64,000 bases of DNA, taken from the NCBI GenBank assembly GCA_949126835.1, contig OX421494.1, positions 4,037,201 to 4,101,200 of the forward strand, written 5' to 3'. How positions within the stretch are numbered: position 1 is the stretch's first letter; every line of letters begins with the position of its first letter. The position numbers were made by a program, and so were the translations under genes. The notes beneath the pieces were generated by a model. The model was not told where the DNA came from. It saw only the letters and a list, made by a program, of their open reading frames with translations, and made no database searches. Source of the DNA: Anisus vortex. Taxonomy: Eukaryota; Mollusca; Gastropoda; Planorbidae. Positions 23,849 to 35,110 of the stretch are shown in pieces.

Positions 23849-24679
23849 TTACTAGTACCCGGTACTCTTGTCAAACTGGAATTAAATCTTACCCTGGTCC
23901 CCCCTTCTTTTTGTTGTTGAATTTGTTGCGCAATCTAACTAGCTTGATGTCACCGGAAAGGGCTTTTATTTCTTTGACAGAACATGATACTGGTAGATTT
24001 TTAACAAACAATGTCCTTGAATCATGATCTCCTGAAAAAATGAAAATATTCAATTGTTTAGAATATTAAATAAAAAAAAAAAAAACTTTTATTGCAAACA
24101 AACCGACTAAACTGCTTAATAAGTAACAATAAATGAAAATGATTCAAAATATTTTGCTACAACTCAGAAATCTTATGGACTTTTTCATTACCCTTTCGTT
24201 AACTATTATCTTGGTTCTGTGAGACTATGAGTAAAAATAAAAGTTTATTTGTTATGTGATTTACTTAAAAGTAGTCAAATGTTCAAAATGCTAATAGAAC
24301 TACACAGTGCATAATACTTTACCTGTGCTTTTTGTGGGTGTCTGTTTTTGAGCTTTTCCTTTAGGCTGCTGGGCTTTACCTGGTGATTTATCTTCTCGTG
24401 ATGACACTTTCATTTTCTTGTTGGTAGGCTGAGCAAGATTATCGTCTTCATCCTCGACATCACTGTCCTCCTCTTCATCAACTTCCTTTTTTTCAGTGAA
24501 TTTCTCTTTCTGGGGGGTTTTAGCCATTGCTGCCCGTTTCTTCTTTGCAGAATTTTTAGCTGATTTAGGTGTGTTTTTCTGTTGCTGCTGTGGAGTTTTG
24601 TCTTTCTGGGCAGATTTTTGTTGAAGCGTCGTAGGTGTTTTATTTTGTGGGGTAGAGAATGAAGCATTTTTAGAGTTTT

Positions 24680-24945
24680 GGGGTGTTGTTGCTTGTGGAG
24701 AAGAGATTTCTCTTTTGGGGATTTTCAGCTGTTCAGCAGCATTTTTAGCGTTTTGATGTGTTGTTGCTTGCGGAGTAGAGATTTCCATTTTGGGGATTTT
24801 CAGCTGTGCAGCAGCATTTTTAGAGTTTTGAGGTGTTGCTGCTTGTGGAGTATAGATTTCCATTTTGGGGATTTTTAGCTGTGCAGCAGCATTTTTAGAG
24901 TTTTTAGTTGTTGTTGCTTGTGGAGTATAGATTTCCATTTTGGGG
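24680..24945 (-). repeat. 75-bp in-frame coding repeat in copy A
   Basis: The 25-residue unit contains TPQAT...NSKN, AAAQLKIPK and MEI and appears in three and a half tandem versions in the large exon. Copy B has a single TPQATTPKNSKN. The exon length difference is 225 nt, exactly three units, so the frame is kept. Confidence 0.9.
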
Positions 24946-25352
24946 CTTTTTAGCTGTGTAGGTGAGGCGGATAATTTCCTTTTTCTGTTCTGTTGACCTA
25001 ATAAAAATAAAAAAAAATATGAAAGTTAAACATTTCTTGTATATTTTACATTACCTTTTCTTTCAAAAAATGTTTAATATAAGTAACAGCTCTAGATCTA
25101 TAACCTAGTAGAAGGCCTAAATAGTACTAATAACTAGTAGGCCTACTAAAAATGCTATTAAAAGGCCTAAACATATTTATACTGTATACTCCTTTTCCTA
25201 ACCTAGTAGGCCTAACTAGATAATAGTGAGGGGGGGGGTCTTGATTCAAGTATGTCTAGATCCATGTTTTGGTTTGATCTTTACTATTGACAAGTCTTAA
25301 TTAGGTGTGACCTTTTGAACTGGAATGATCGTGAACTTCTGGTGAAATTTAC

Positions 25353-25377
25353 CGCCATTTTCGTAAACAAAAACCAT
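25353..25377 (-). CDS. candidate replacement first exon for copy A
   Basis: The minus strand reads ATG GTT TTT GTT TAC GAA, ending AATGGCG before donor GTAAAT. The 25 nt leave phase 1, which is what the copy A exon starting at 24,997 needs, and the junction codon would be GGT as in copy B. It lies about 355 bp upstream in sequence foreign to the original unit. Phase match by chance is one in three, so this is a hypothesis only. Confidence 0.25.
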
Positions 25378-25399
25378 GCTTTTGGTGCTGTTTGACAAT

Positions 25400-26955
25400 T
25401 GATTTCAACATCGACAGCCAGTTCTGGTCTTTTAGAAATATACAACGGCTACAAGATTGGTTATGAGGAATTCGTTTTTAACATCAAAAGTGAGTAGGCG
25501 ATAATTAATACTTTAAGTGTTAGTCGCGTTAGGCTAAATGTAGCTTTTGTTTATAAAATAAGTTAGTCAAGAGTTGCGACCATGGTAATTAAAAAAACAC
25601 AATGCGGAGATTCATAAAAAACAACAACACGAAAATTCTTTTGCATCAAGCAATTAGTTTGGGATTTTATATAGGTGACATCTGACATTCACGATCCATC
25701 ATTTTCTTTTGGCACCATCTTTCGGAAATGAAAAAAAATGTAATTCTCGACATATTTCCGCAAAACCAGTAACGTAGCATACAAACATGTTTTGAAACAA
25801 ATGATCGAATAAGACCGGAAATGTTCTTCTTTTTGACCTTTTATGCATGCATGATCGTTTAGACTTGTCAATAAGACTAGAACTTCCAGAATTTGTGGAG
25901 TTAGAAGATTTGCTCTTAGTATCTAAACTTAAAAAAAAACGAAAGGCTGGTCCGGCTTATAGTAAGTTATGGGACTTGTGTGGCTTGAAGAGCCTTAATT
26001 AGGCCTTAACCCATCACCAAGGATTTGCATCCACCGCTAATTTATGCGACCCATGGGTGCAAGTGAGTATATTCTTTTACCAGAATAAATTAAGACACTA
26101 AACTACACAGACTAACAATCAATTTATTACGTCTTAAGTATACATTTTGTTTTGCTCGTTTAATAACGTAATATAGAATAGAGTATTATGGTATGAAACA
26201 AACAAAATGTAGATTATATTAACTACGAAAACGAAACAAAAATACTCCACGAGAGTTAAGAACATTCATATAATTTTAATAACCTACAAAAAAAGTAATA
26301 ATTGCAAATTCTAATAAAAAATAAACCATAGAAACTAATTGTAATTTAGATAAAATTGATAAATAAAAAAATTATGAAATGCTTACAGTAAATATAAACT
26401 TAACAACAGTGAAGTGTACAGAACTGAAGAGTACAAAGACTGCCTACAAAACAAAACAATCCGTACAAAAGTATTAAACCTTTTCAAATTCATACAACAC
26501 ACTGAATCAAACAAAATTTTGCTAGTCAAGACAGTGTATACAACTTGCGAAAAAGAAAATAATATCGTGCTTAAGCGAGCACACATGAAACATTTGTTAT
26601 AGGCTATTAAAGCAATAGAATGATAAGACCTAGTCTACACACTGACCACTCTAAGAACAGTACAGAACTGACCACGAGTCAGAAGAAAGGAAAAATACTC
26701 TCTTAGTCTTAGGTGTGCGATCAAGCGTGACCAACAGCTAGATTACAACACAAAAGAAAGAGAAAAATAATACTAAGAGCAGGGGAAATGACAAACAAAT
26801 AAACAAGGTGGGTTTTCTTCGGCTCTGAAATATTTGCTGTGGCTCTGGATGTCCGATCAACGAGAGACGTGTTGCAACTCGGACATGCGTAATACATGCA
26901 GAGTCCTGGGGGCAGACTTTGAACTTTTTGTTTCATTCCTGCTCTTTATTTCTAC
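25400..26955. other. insertion in unit B with no recognised gene
   Basis: AT-rich sequence absent from unit A. No transposase, reverse transcriptase or inverted ends were recognised. A plus-strand ATGAGGAATTCG...AAAAGTGAGT near 25,465-25,495 could be a first exon, but no downstream exon was found. Confidence 0.4.
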
Positions 26956-26959
26956 TGGG

Positions 26960-28770
26960 GTGCGACTTATGGTCCTACATTAAATCAAGAAAAAATGTAC
27001 ACTACAGGCATAGCTCCACTAAAAGGCCGAAACAATGAAACTTATAACGACAATGAAACTAAAGCTAATATCCTAAACACACATTTTGCATCATCTTTTT
27101 TCAAATCCAGGTGACAAAGAAATATTCATAAATTTAAACAAACTAGAAGAGATAGGAAATATAAATGTAGATGAAAAAGGCATTAAACAACTCCTAACCA
27201 ACTTAAAAGTAAACAAAGCTTCTGGTCCAGATGAACAAGACTGCTTAAAGAACTAACTAATGAAATATCTCCAATCTTTAAAATACTTTTTTCAGGCCTC
27301 TCTAAACCAGGGCAAAGTGCCCAGAGATTGGAAATTAGCCAATGTAACTCCCCTTTTCAAAAAAGGAGATAAATCTGATCCCGGAAATTATAGACCTCTT
27401 TCCCTAACAAGCATAACATGTAAATTACTTGAACATATAATATATAGTAGTATAGTAAATCATCTAGACAAACTTAATGCACTGTGCCCACACCAACTTG
27501 GCTTTAAGAAAAATAGATCATGTGAGAGTCAATTAATAGGCTTAATAGATTACTTGTCTAAGGGATTAGATAATAACAACCAAATTGATGCTATATTACT
27601 AGATTTTTCAAAAGTATTTGATAAAGTTCATCATTCTAGTCTTCTTAAAAAACTTAAATACTTTCGCATCTCTGGTCCCTTACATCAGTGGATTCAGGAC
27701 TTTCTTATAGGCAGAGAACAAACAGTGACAATAAATGGCTCTAAGTCATCACCGATAACAGTAAACTCAGTAGTTCCACAAGGAACTGTTCTAGGGCCCC
27801 TACTATTATTTCTAATTTACATTAATGATCTGCCAAATTGCATCAACACAGGAACAAAATTAAGATTATTTGCAGATGATTGCATAATTAAATTATAGAA
27901 TAATAAAGACAGGAAAAGATAGTGAACTTGTACAAAAAGACCTAGATGAACTACAAAAATGGGAATCAAACTGGAGTATGTCTTTTCACCCAGAAAAATG
28001 CCAACTAATAAGGATATCCAAGAAAAAGAAACAAATAATAGCAAACTACTTCATTCATGGTAAAGAACTAACTCAAACTAACAATGCTAAGTATCTGGGA
28101 GCAATAATAAATGATAAGTTATCTTGGAACCCTTATATTGATGAAGTAATTAAAAAATCAAACAAAACATTAGGATTCATAAAAAGGAACTTTTACAAAT
28201 GTAATAAGAATATAAAACGAAAATGCTATCTCACATTAGTTTGGCCTATACTAGAATGTGTAGCATCTGTATGGGACCCATCAACTAAGGAAAACATTAA
28301 AAAATTAAAACAAATTCAAAAAAGAGCTGCAAGGTTCATAACTAGTGAATATTCCCAATTAACAAGAATAACACCATTAGTAAAATCACTAAACCTAGAA
28401 ACACTAGAAGACAGAAGGGCAAAGAGTAAAGTAGTAATAATACATAATGCATTAAACTCTAATTATTAGAAATACAACACAATAACAACCTGTTGCAAAG
28501 CTCAGATAAACATAAAGACAAAAACACTTTCCTTGTCCCTTATGCGAGAACAAATAAATGCATATTAATACTCTTTCTTCCCGAGTGGCATTCGGGCATG
28601 GAATGGGTTGCCTGAACAAACCAGGAAAACCTATAAGCTAACATCATTTAAAACTAAATAAAATAACAAATAAAAATGCAATACTAGACTCGAACCACGG
28701 ATGAGCGTAGGACGCAATAATCTTCTTTATAGAAGGAGCGTCTGTAATGTATAAGATAAGATAAGATGTT
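26960..28770 (+). mobile_element. CR1/Jockey-class LINE, 5-prime truncated, reverse transcriptase remnant
   Basis: The element starts within ORF2 (LWSYIKSRK at about 26,967) and proceeds through KASGPD, VPRDWKLANVTPLFKKGD, NYRPLSLTSITCKLLEHI, ILLDFSK and FADDC to a C-terminal VWDPSTKENIKK region. It ends in the GACTCGAACCACGG tail and GATAAGATAAGAT. The catalytic motif is present as FADDC. Frames break near 27,250, near 27,890 (extra bases after the motif) and near 28,468, so it is dead. It lies in the insertion at the left of unit B. The clade is inferred from motif style. Confidence 0.85.
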
Positions 28771-28889
28771 CCCCTTCAGTCTCCTGCAATCAGACCAATG
28801 TGTAATGACTAACTTCATATAAGGCCTATATTATTCAAATGGACACCTCACTAAACGTCTTAGACCAACTTGTATGTTTGGCATACGGC

Positions 28890-29035
28890 TAATGCTTTGA
28901 AATGGAGTGCAGAGCCTGTCGCGTGATGTCCTGTGTGGGGGCTTCCGTAAGGTGTGCCCAATCCACCGCCACTTTCTCCTGGCGATCTGCTGTTCGAGGG
29001 GATCCTGATTTGTTCGTCGCCACAAGTCGTCACAA
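28890..29035 (-). mobile_element. RTE-like LINE remnant
   Basis: The minus strand encodes [20 protein letters not shown] then [11 protein letters not shown], the segment that follows the piece seen at 5.6 kb in intact elements. Unit A retains only the flanking GTPFQGFSRLP part (about 17.92-17.95 kb), the middle being deleted. Confidence 0.75.
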
Positions 29036-29365
29036 TAGATTGGGAAATACACAATAGATTGGGAAATACACAATAGATTGGGAAAGACTTAATAGACTGG
29101 GAAAAACATAACAGATTTGAGAATACAAAGTAGATGAGGAAACACACAATGATTGGGAACTAGGCTACACAAAAGATTGAGAAATACACAAAAGATAGGG
29201 AAATACACAATAGATTGGGAAACACACAATATAATGGAAAGTACATAATAGATTTGGACATACGCAATAGATCGAAAAATACACAAAAGATTTTAAAGAT
29301 TGGGGAATACACAGAAGGTTGCGAAATACATAATAGATTAGAAAATACTCTATAGATTGGAAAAT
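29033..29365 (+). repeat. degenerate 19-bp tandem repeat, copy B
   Basis: Paralogue of 17,995-18,300, again built on ATAGATTGGGAAATACACA. A LINE-tail fragment (GACTCAGACCACGGGTGAGC) follows at about 29,385-29,430, as in A. Confidence 0.8.
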
Positions 29366-29544
29366 ACTCTATAGATTAAAACATTAATGAAAATGCAAGA
29401 CTAGACTCAGACCACGGGTGAGCGTAGGAAACTGTACAATAGATTGGGAAATACACAATGTTTCGCTAATTCATTAACATCAAACTATTCGTTACCAAAC
29501 TATACTAATAATAGTAATAAAATTTAGAATATCTGTACATATAT

Positions 29545-32080
29545 TAGAGACCCAGGACCACTAGGCACTTGACATTTGCGCCCCCCCCCCCCCCCCCCCA
29601 CCATCTCGAAGCTATTTTGGAAATTGGGCAAATTAAATGCACTAGTACAGAACATATAACTTTTAATGGCTTAAATAAACATAAGAATAATACAGTCTAT
29701 GTTACTATAGTTACGTTATTCTATAAAATTTATAGAATCATATCATACGACGAACTGTCTTCTGTGCAAAAGAACGAATGATCGTCGACGTCATCATATT
29801 CAATTGACTGTATTATTTCTGACTTTATGTACATTACAGAGAGTGAATTGAGCCTGTTCTCTCCTATGTTATAATTCTTTACTCTCTTTAGCGCTGAAAA
29901 CGACCGTTCTGCTCAGCAGTTTGGCGCTGGTGTACACTACGGCATTCGGAGCGCAATTCCTACGTTTGGATAAATGTCCAAAAAGCCTTTTTCGGATTTG
30001 TATAGCTTCAGTGACGATAACTCCGTAACGTCTTCATTCGACGACAAATGAGCCTGCAGGTGCAGACACTCGTTTTCCAAAGTCCTAGGATAAAAGTTAA
30101 AAGGTTTCTGGCTTCTTCACGGATGTCTTTAGATTCCAAACCATGTAGTTTCGTAAGAAAGTCAAAATTTTACTTAACTCCTCATAAGCAGTTCCGCGTC
30201 TCCTTAGTCTGTCTGTCTATAATGACGTTAAAAATGGTAACTCTGAATCTGTCCCTGCCAGAGAGTGCGGTCTCGTTTCCTTTTTCTTCGTCAAACTGGA
30301 CTTTACGCTTACGTTTCCTCTGCATGTCATAAGCTACAAACGCAGTGGGCACAAACACCAACACGTCTTCTCAGTGAATACGACTTTCGTTGTGAGTCGG
30401 TGTTGGTGACACTATTTAAACCTTGTAACTGCACGCAATGAGTTCAACACGACTTCGGACTTCAACAATACGCCTTCGCGCCAACTTTTTCGACGAGAGT
30501 GCACAACTGGCTTGCTACATCTCACGCCTTCGGTTTTTTCACCGTTGCCAGTAGTCGCCTCGACCTTAAATGTGTGACGTCATATGGCTGAACTAGGAAC
30601 ATTTTCACTGTCAATTTTCTCACCGAGAAAGCATCGCAGACAATATCTGAATTCATTTTTGAATTCAGCGACTAAAAATCAAGGGGAGATGCGAGCAGAA
30701 TTTGAATTTGTGAAATATTTAGCGAGATTTTAAAAAATAATAATACGGTAATATTTAATATTGCACACTGCCGGGTTTCGTCTGGCGCCGCGGCCACCAA
30801 GAGCACACTGTGTAGACACTAGATCTAGTGTGTTGACCTTTGACAGTTAAGACTCGATCAGGTCAAGACGGAGACTGAATTGATCACAGCAGTTCAGGCT
30901 TATCCAGCTCTGTATTACAAAACAGAACCAAATTACAGCAACAGGAACTTCGTAACTATCAAATGGGAAGAAATTGGAAAGAAATTCGGCCTTGATGATA
31001 AGTCTTTTACTTTTATTTATTTACCAGGATTTTTCTCCCCCCCCCCCCCCTCTTTATTTCTCTCTCTCTCCCTTTTCCCGGGCCAAGAAAATAGAACAAG
31101 CTGCAAAGCTGCAATGCACAGCGCCTCCATTTTGGAATGACCTGTGCGTCACATGATCTTTTAGGCTATCGCTGGCTAACAGTTGAATGCACGTCGTATC
31201 GCGCACTGCGTTTGTGCCAATCTCAGTTCAATCGTACAACTTGCGTTCGGCTTAAGATACGTGCCGAAGGTGTGTTGGTATTTGTGCCCACTGCGTTTGC
31301 AGCTATATGCATAGCTATTTTCATCGGATTTTTCAATAACTTTCGACTCATAATGATTAAAGGTGCTGGGTTTCCTTAAGTGTTCTAGGTATGTCACCAA
31401 AGACTGATATGCCTACAGTTTAACAATCATACCCAGGTTGATGTAAACAATTGGAGAGATTTGCTTACTTTGTTGAACCTTTCCAATATGTATTTCCAGA
31501 GAAGTGACAAAAAGCAAGTCTCCATCGAGTCAAATGAGTTCAGAAGACCTGAATCCTCAGAGCGCGTAGATGGTTTTTCATTTGCATCATTGGTAATTAT
31601 CTGAAGAGCTGCCATAATCTCATCCCAGGAGAAACTTCGGCAGGCGTCAGCTCGAGCAGACCATCTTGTCTGAGAAAAACTCTTCACGATTGTTGAATTT
31701 GACTTCCGTTTTGACAGCAAAAATTCCCATCTGTGTGTTGATGCCGAAATGAAATCTATACAATGTCTCCAAAATACCAAAGAAAGATGCAGCAGCTTGA
31801 CAAGACTCGGTCGCACAGGATCCAACAAGATTCAATGAGTAAGCCGAACAGGGAACGAAATCTGTCAGTATCAGAGGGTTCTCTTGTTTTATTCTTGCTT
31901 GAAGTTGAAGACCAAAATATAGGCCTACACCCAAAAAATTGCTAGCATTGTCGTAAGACTGCCCCCGGCAATTGGTGATATCCAAGTCTTGACTTTTTAG
32001 CTTATGTAAAGATTCCGCCACCGGGCGCCTAGGCCGGAGCCTTGTACTTGTAGGCCTATGCAGAAATCCGGGCCTGTGCA
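29545..32080 (-). mobile_element. ZMYM1-like hAT transposon, decayed, inserted in unit B
   Basis: Unit A runs uninterrupted here (GAATATCTGTACATAT then GACATCGAAT), giving an approximate empty site. From right to left the minus strand shows an end resembling CAGGCCCGGATTTCTGC (to about 32,076), the core GQSYDNASN and DFVPCSAYSLNLVG, then RWSARADACRSF after a frameshift (31,430-31,830). Next come FRVTIFNVIIDRQTKE (about 30,250) and the C-terminal dimerisation segment with VKNYNIGENRLNSLSVMY (about 29,830-29,900). Stops and frameshifts mean no active enzyme. A poly-C run of 19 is near its left end. The left terminus and target duplication could not be fixed. Confidence 0.75.
30330..31308. repeat. 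40-bp inverted repeat pair inside the hAT element
   Basis: The plus strand at about 31,268-31,308 (GTGTTGGTATTTGTGCCCAC...TGCGTTTGCAGC) is the inverse of about 30,330-30,373. The roughly 900 bp between them separates the two coding halves of the transposase and does not resemble it, suggesting a rearrangement or secondary insertion. Confidence 0.55.
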
Positions 32081-32732
32081 TTTAGCATCGAATAGTGTAA
32101 CTATATTGACTATATCAAATTCATAAGTTTAACAGTAACAGTGAAGATAACTCAGAATAAATCCGTAGGATTTTAGCACAGAGCACTAGGATGAAGTTAA
32201 TTCCCTTGTTTAAATTTAAAGTCGCAAGATGCAATGATAATTTACTTGGCAACTTCTAAATCTAACAATAATATCCCATGAGTGTACAGTGCATCACATT
32301 AATTCATTAAACGACTTGACTGGAAAGACAATGTCTCTATTATTTCCAGCCCCATGAATTCGGCTAATGTCTCGCGGATGGCAATTTCATAGTTCAGTCT
32401 TTACTACTTTAATATAGTTCAAAGTAACTAGTGGCTCTGAGTTCTAGCGCTTCTTGTTGTCCAGATTCTGTTCTACTGAGATTCAACTAAGCTTATACCG
32501 GTACTTTTTAAATTTAATAAATGTACATGCCCCTTTAAAAAACCCATGTTTGCCAATAATGTTTAAATAGTAGTTAGTAGATACCCGTACCTAAAATCTT
32601 GTTTAGAATGGTGTTATGTTTATAGATTTAATTATATAATAATTTTTTTTCCTTAACTAATCCATTCTCCTTAAATCTGAAGTGTCCTCTATAGACCCTC
32701 CTGCATTAAGCCAGAGTTGGACAATAGTATTA

Positions 32733-34699
32733 CAGGGTTCCTGCACCAAACTCAAATCAAAATTTCAGGAGGTTTTCAGGAGTTTTTCAGGAGAAAATCT
32801 AAAATTTCAGGAGGCGCGGCAAAACCGAATTCACTACATCACTAAACAATGACTCAGATACAAATAAAATTAAATAAAATATTTTTAAGGGCATTACAAT
32901 GTAAAAGCTAAATATGTACCATTAAGCTATGTTCATTATATAGAGTCCTTTAACTGTTTTTAGAGATCTTATAATTAAAAAAAAAGTACAAATAAAAGAA
33001 ATTTGGTTTATGAAAATAAAAAATGAGGGGGGGGGTAGAGAATGGAAATATAGTGTCCTGTTAGGGGCATCTGTAACATATAGAGTGTTACATTAACAAG
33101 TATAGAGAACATATTTATATGGGCCTACATTGAAAAGTATATAGAAAGCTTACAGATTTACAAGTTAAAAAAAACTATCACTATGACAAGAAAAAAACTG
33201 CTATTGTAAAGGACATGTAGATAATCCAATTTGATTACTTTCCAATCATTATGATCATTAAGCCTATTAAAATCCTGCTACAAAAATAAAACCTTACAGC
33301 AGGTAATTTTAAGGAGGGGCAAATAGTGCAAGGGGGGAGGGAGTAGCTGATTCTGAACTGGTGCATATAATATCTCCCTTAACTAACGTATTAAAAAAAA
33401 ACACAACACCTGAGGATAAGTTGCATACTGCCTTTTAACTTCTCAAAAATTCATACCATTTAAACATAAAAGCTACTAAAAATTCACCCTAATTTGAAAA
33501 CTTTCCTTTAAAAAATGGTTTCAATCATGCATATAAGTATAAGGCATACACAGCGCTTCACTTATTTAAAACAACCGATCAATACAGCCATTAGTCATAA
33601 GGGAAAGTTATGTATCTGTTTCTACATCTAAGTCACTGTCCATACACACGTTCCTATCCCTATAGTAGGCTAACACTATAGTGGGTCGACACCAAAAAAA
33701 AAGTCTTTTGAAGTAGGCCTGCCTATGCTTTCTAGACAGAACGGCGCCGGTTTTGATGACGCGGTTTTGATGACGCGCGCTATACAAATGCCCTAACCTA
33801 ATTACCATTAACTTTGTAATGATCTCTAGTCAGATATATTCAGCATTGAGTGCATTTCATCAATGTATTGGTGAATAAAATGACTTAGACTTCTAGATTA
33901 GACTGATAAACTGATAGACCTAGGGCCACACCAGTTAGGCCTATGCCTAGACCCAAAATCGTCTGCCTACATTTCCCACAGTGATAAAAAAAAACTCATT
34001 GTAGGCCTACCCATACGATTTAATAATTAGTAAAACCATGTAGGACCTACACCTTTAAAAAGTTGATAATGATGTCGGCGTAGGCCTACATCGCGAACAA
34101 CTCCTCTAGTAGGGCTAGCTAAAAAGGCCTACTGGAATTTTTAGCATATGATATAAGATAGCGTCTTAAACGTCATCGTTTTCTTTTTAACTAAAAAAAA
34201 AGACCAATTTCTGTGTATTTTGATATAAATATATTAAAAAATAAATCAATTTGCAAAATGTGTCAGTTCAATTTGCAAAATGTGTCAGTTCGCTGACCCC
34301 AAGTAGACTAGTAGGTGCCGCGCGTAGCGTAATCAGGCATTCTAAACATTGATCGCGAAAATAGGCACCATAGTCCTTATCATTATCAAATCTAGCAGAC
34401 ACCAAACTGTGGGAAGGGGAGCAAAAGAGGAGGAAGAGCTGTATGTATACTATTGTATACCATCTTTACAGAGAAGGGATATGCTTGGCGTAGCAAGCGT
34501 AAGCGAACAAGCAGGAGGTGGGGCTGTTGAATTAGGGACACGTGTTGGAGAAGGAAAAAATAGGGGTCAGCTCAATTTTTCAGGACATTTCAGGAGATTA
34601 TTTCAAATTTCAGGAGGTTTTCAGGAGTTTTTGCCCTTTTTTTCAATTTCAGGAGGATTTCAGGACATCCTGAAATTTCAGGAGGCCGCGGGAACCCTG
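32733..34699. mobile_element. 1,967-bp TIR element with GTATTA target duplication and empty site in unit A
   Basis: The left end CAGGGTTCCTGCACC pairs with the right end GCCGCGGGAACCCTG. The flanks are GTATTA (32,727-32,732) and GTATTA (34,700-34,705). Unit A at about 20,355 reads GGACAATAATACAATAGTAG with no insertion. Both ends carry repeats of TTTCAGGAGG/TTTTCAGGAG. The inside has no recognisable transposase, so it is non-autonomous. Related ends are at 40,932, 54,791, 58,253 and 63,318. Confidence 0.88.
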
Positions 34700-35110
34700 G
34701 TATTAGTACCAGTAGTACATTTACTGGAAACCTCAGAAAAATAAATATTTCTCCATACATGTCCACTACTATCAACAAGTTCTTCAAGTTTTTAAAGATA
34801 ATGGGATACTATGTTCCATTCATTACACCCTAGACAGAATGCTCATTACACCCTGGGAATGATGTTCAGTACACTGTGGGATAAAAAATGTACCCTGTAT
34901 CATGTGATCAAGGTTAATTTCTCTCCATCATATAAGTTTCAACTGACTGCAACCAATGTGTGCACCAATGAGCTAACAATTAAAATCAATTACATCAATC
35001 AATGTTAACACTCAAAAATAAAATAGAACAAGTCAAACCCAGTCAGGTTAACATATTTATTTATAGTTAAAATTACATTCTTTGAAAAAAAAATCAGAAG
35101 GGAATCTTTT

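Larger units (their letters stand above)
20906..24997 (-). pseudogene. nucleolin-like gene, tandem copy A, broken in RRM2 and lacking the ancestral first exon
   Basis: Minus-strand exons equivalent to copy B exons 2-8 are at 24,323-24,997, 23,893-24,031, 23,054-23,202, 22,780-22,917, 22,469-22,656, 21,057-21,139 and 20,906-20,959. All splice sites are kept. The fourth of these (RRM2 first half) is 138 nt instead of 139: a G is missing in TTTAGGAAAATTTTAC relative to copy B. The frame then hits a stop soon after CKIF. The first listed exon is 675 nt against 450 in B, the surplus being exactly three 75-bp units. The ancestral first exon lies outside the duplicated unit. It may be a recent pseudogene or yield a one-RRM protein of about 360 aa if a new first exon is used. 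Confidence 0.82.
17822..25247 (+). repeat. tandem duplication, unit A
   Basis: This unit is collinear with 25,248-41,355. Matching landmarks are TATGTTTGG...CGGCTAA (17.9/28.9 kb), the 19-bp array (18.0/29.0), a LINE tail (18.3/29.4), TAGGATTTTAGCACAGAGCA (18.63/32.17), CAGTGCATTACATTAATTC (19.74/32.29), the nucleolin-like gene, and TAGATAATAGTGAG (25.2/41.3). The sequence right after it, GTCTTGATTCAAGTATGTCT at 25,248, matches GTCTTAATTCAAGTAGGTCT at 17,822, so the two units are direct tandem copies. Unit A is close to the original length; about 1 kb at 18.69-19.69 kb and a roughly 620-bp block at 23.2 kb are additions or B losses. Confidence 0.85.

Noticed and set aside
34349..34744. 131-codon open frame ending in SISGGFQDILKFQEAAG
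   Set aside because: The recognisable part is the translated subterminal TTTCAGGAGG repeat of the TIR element, not a protein domain.
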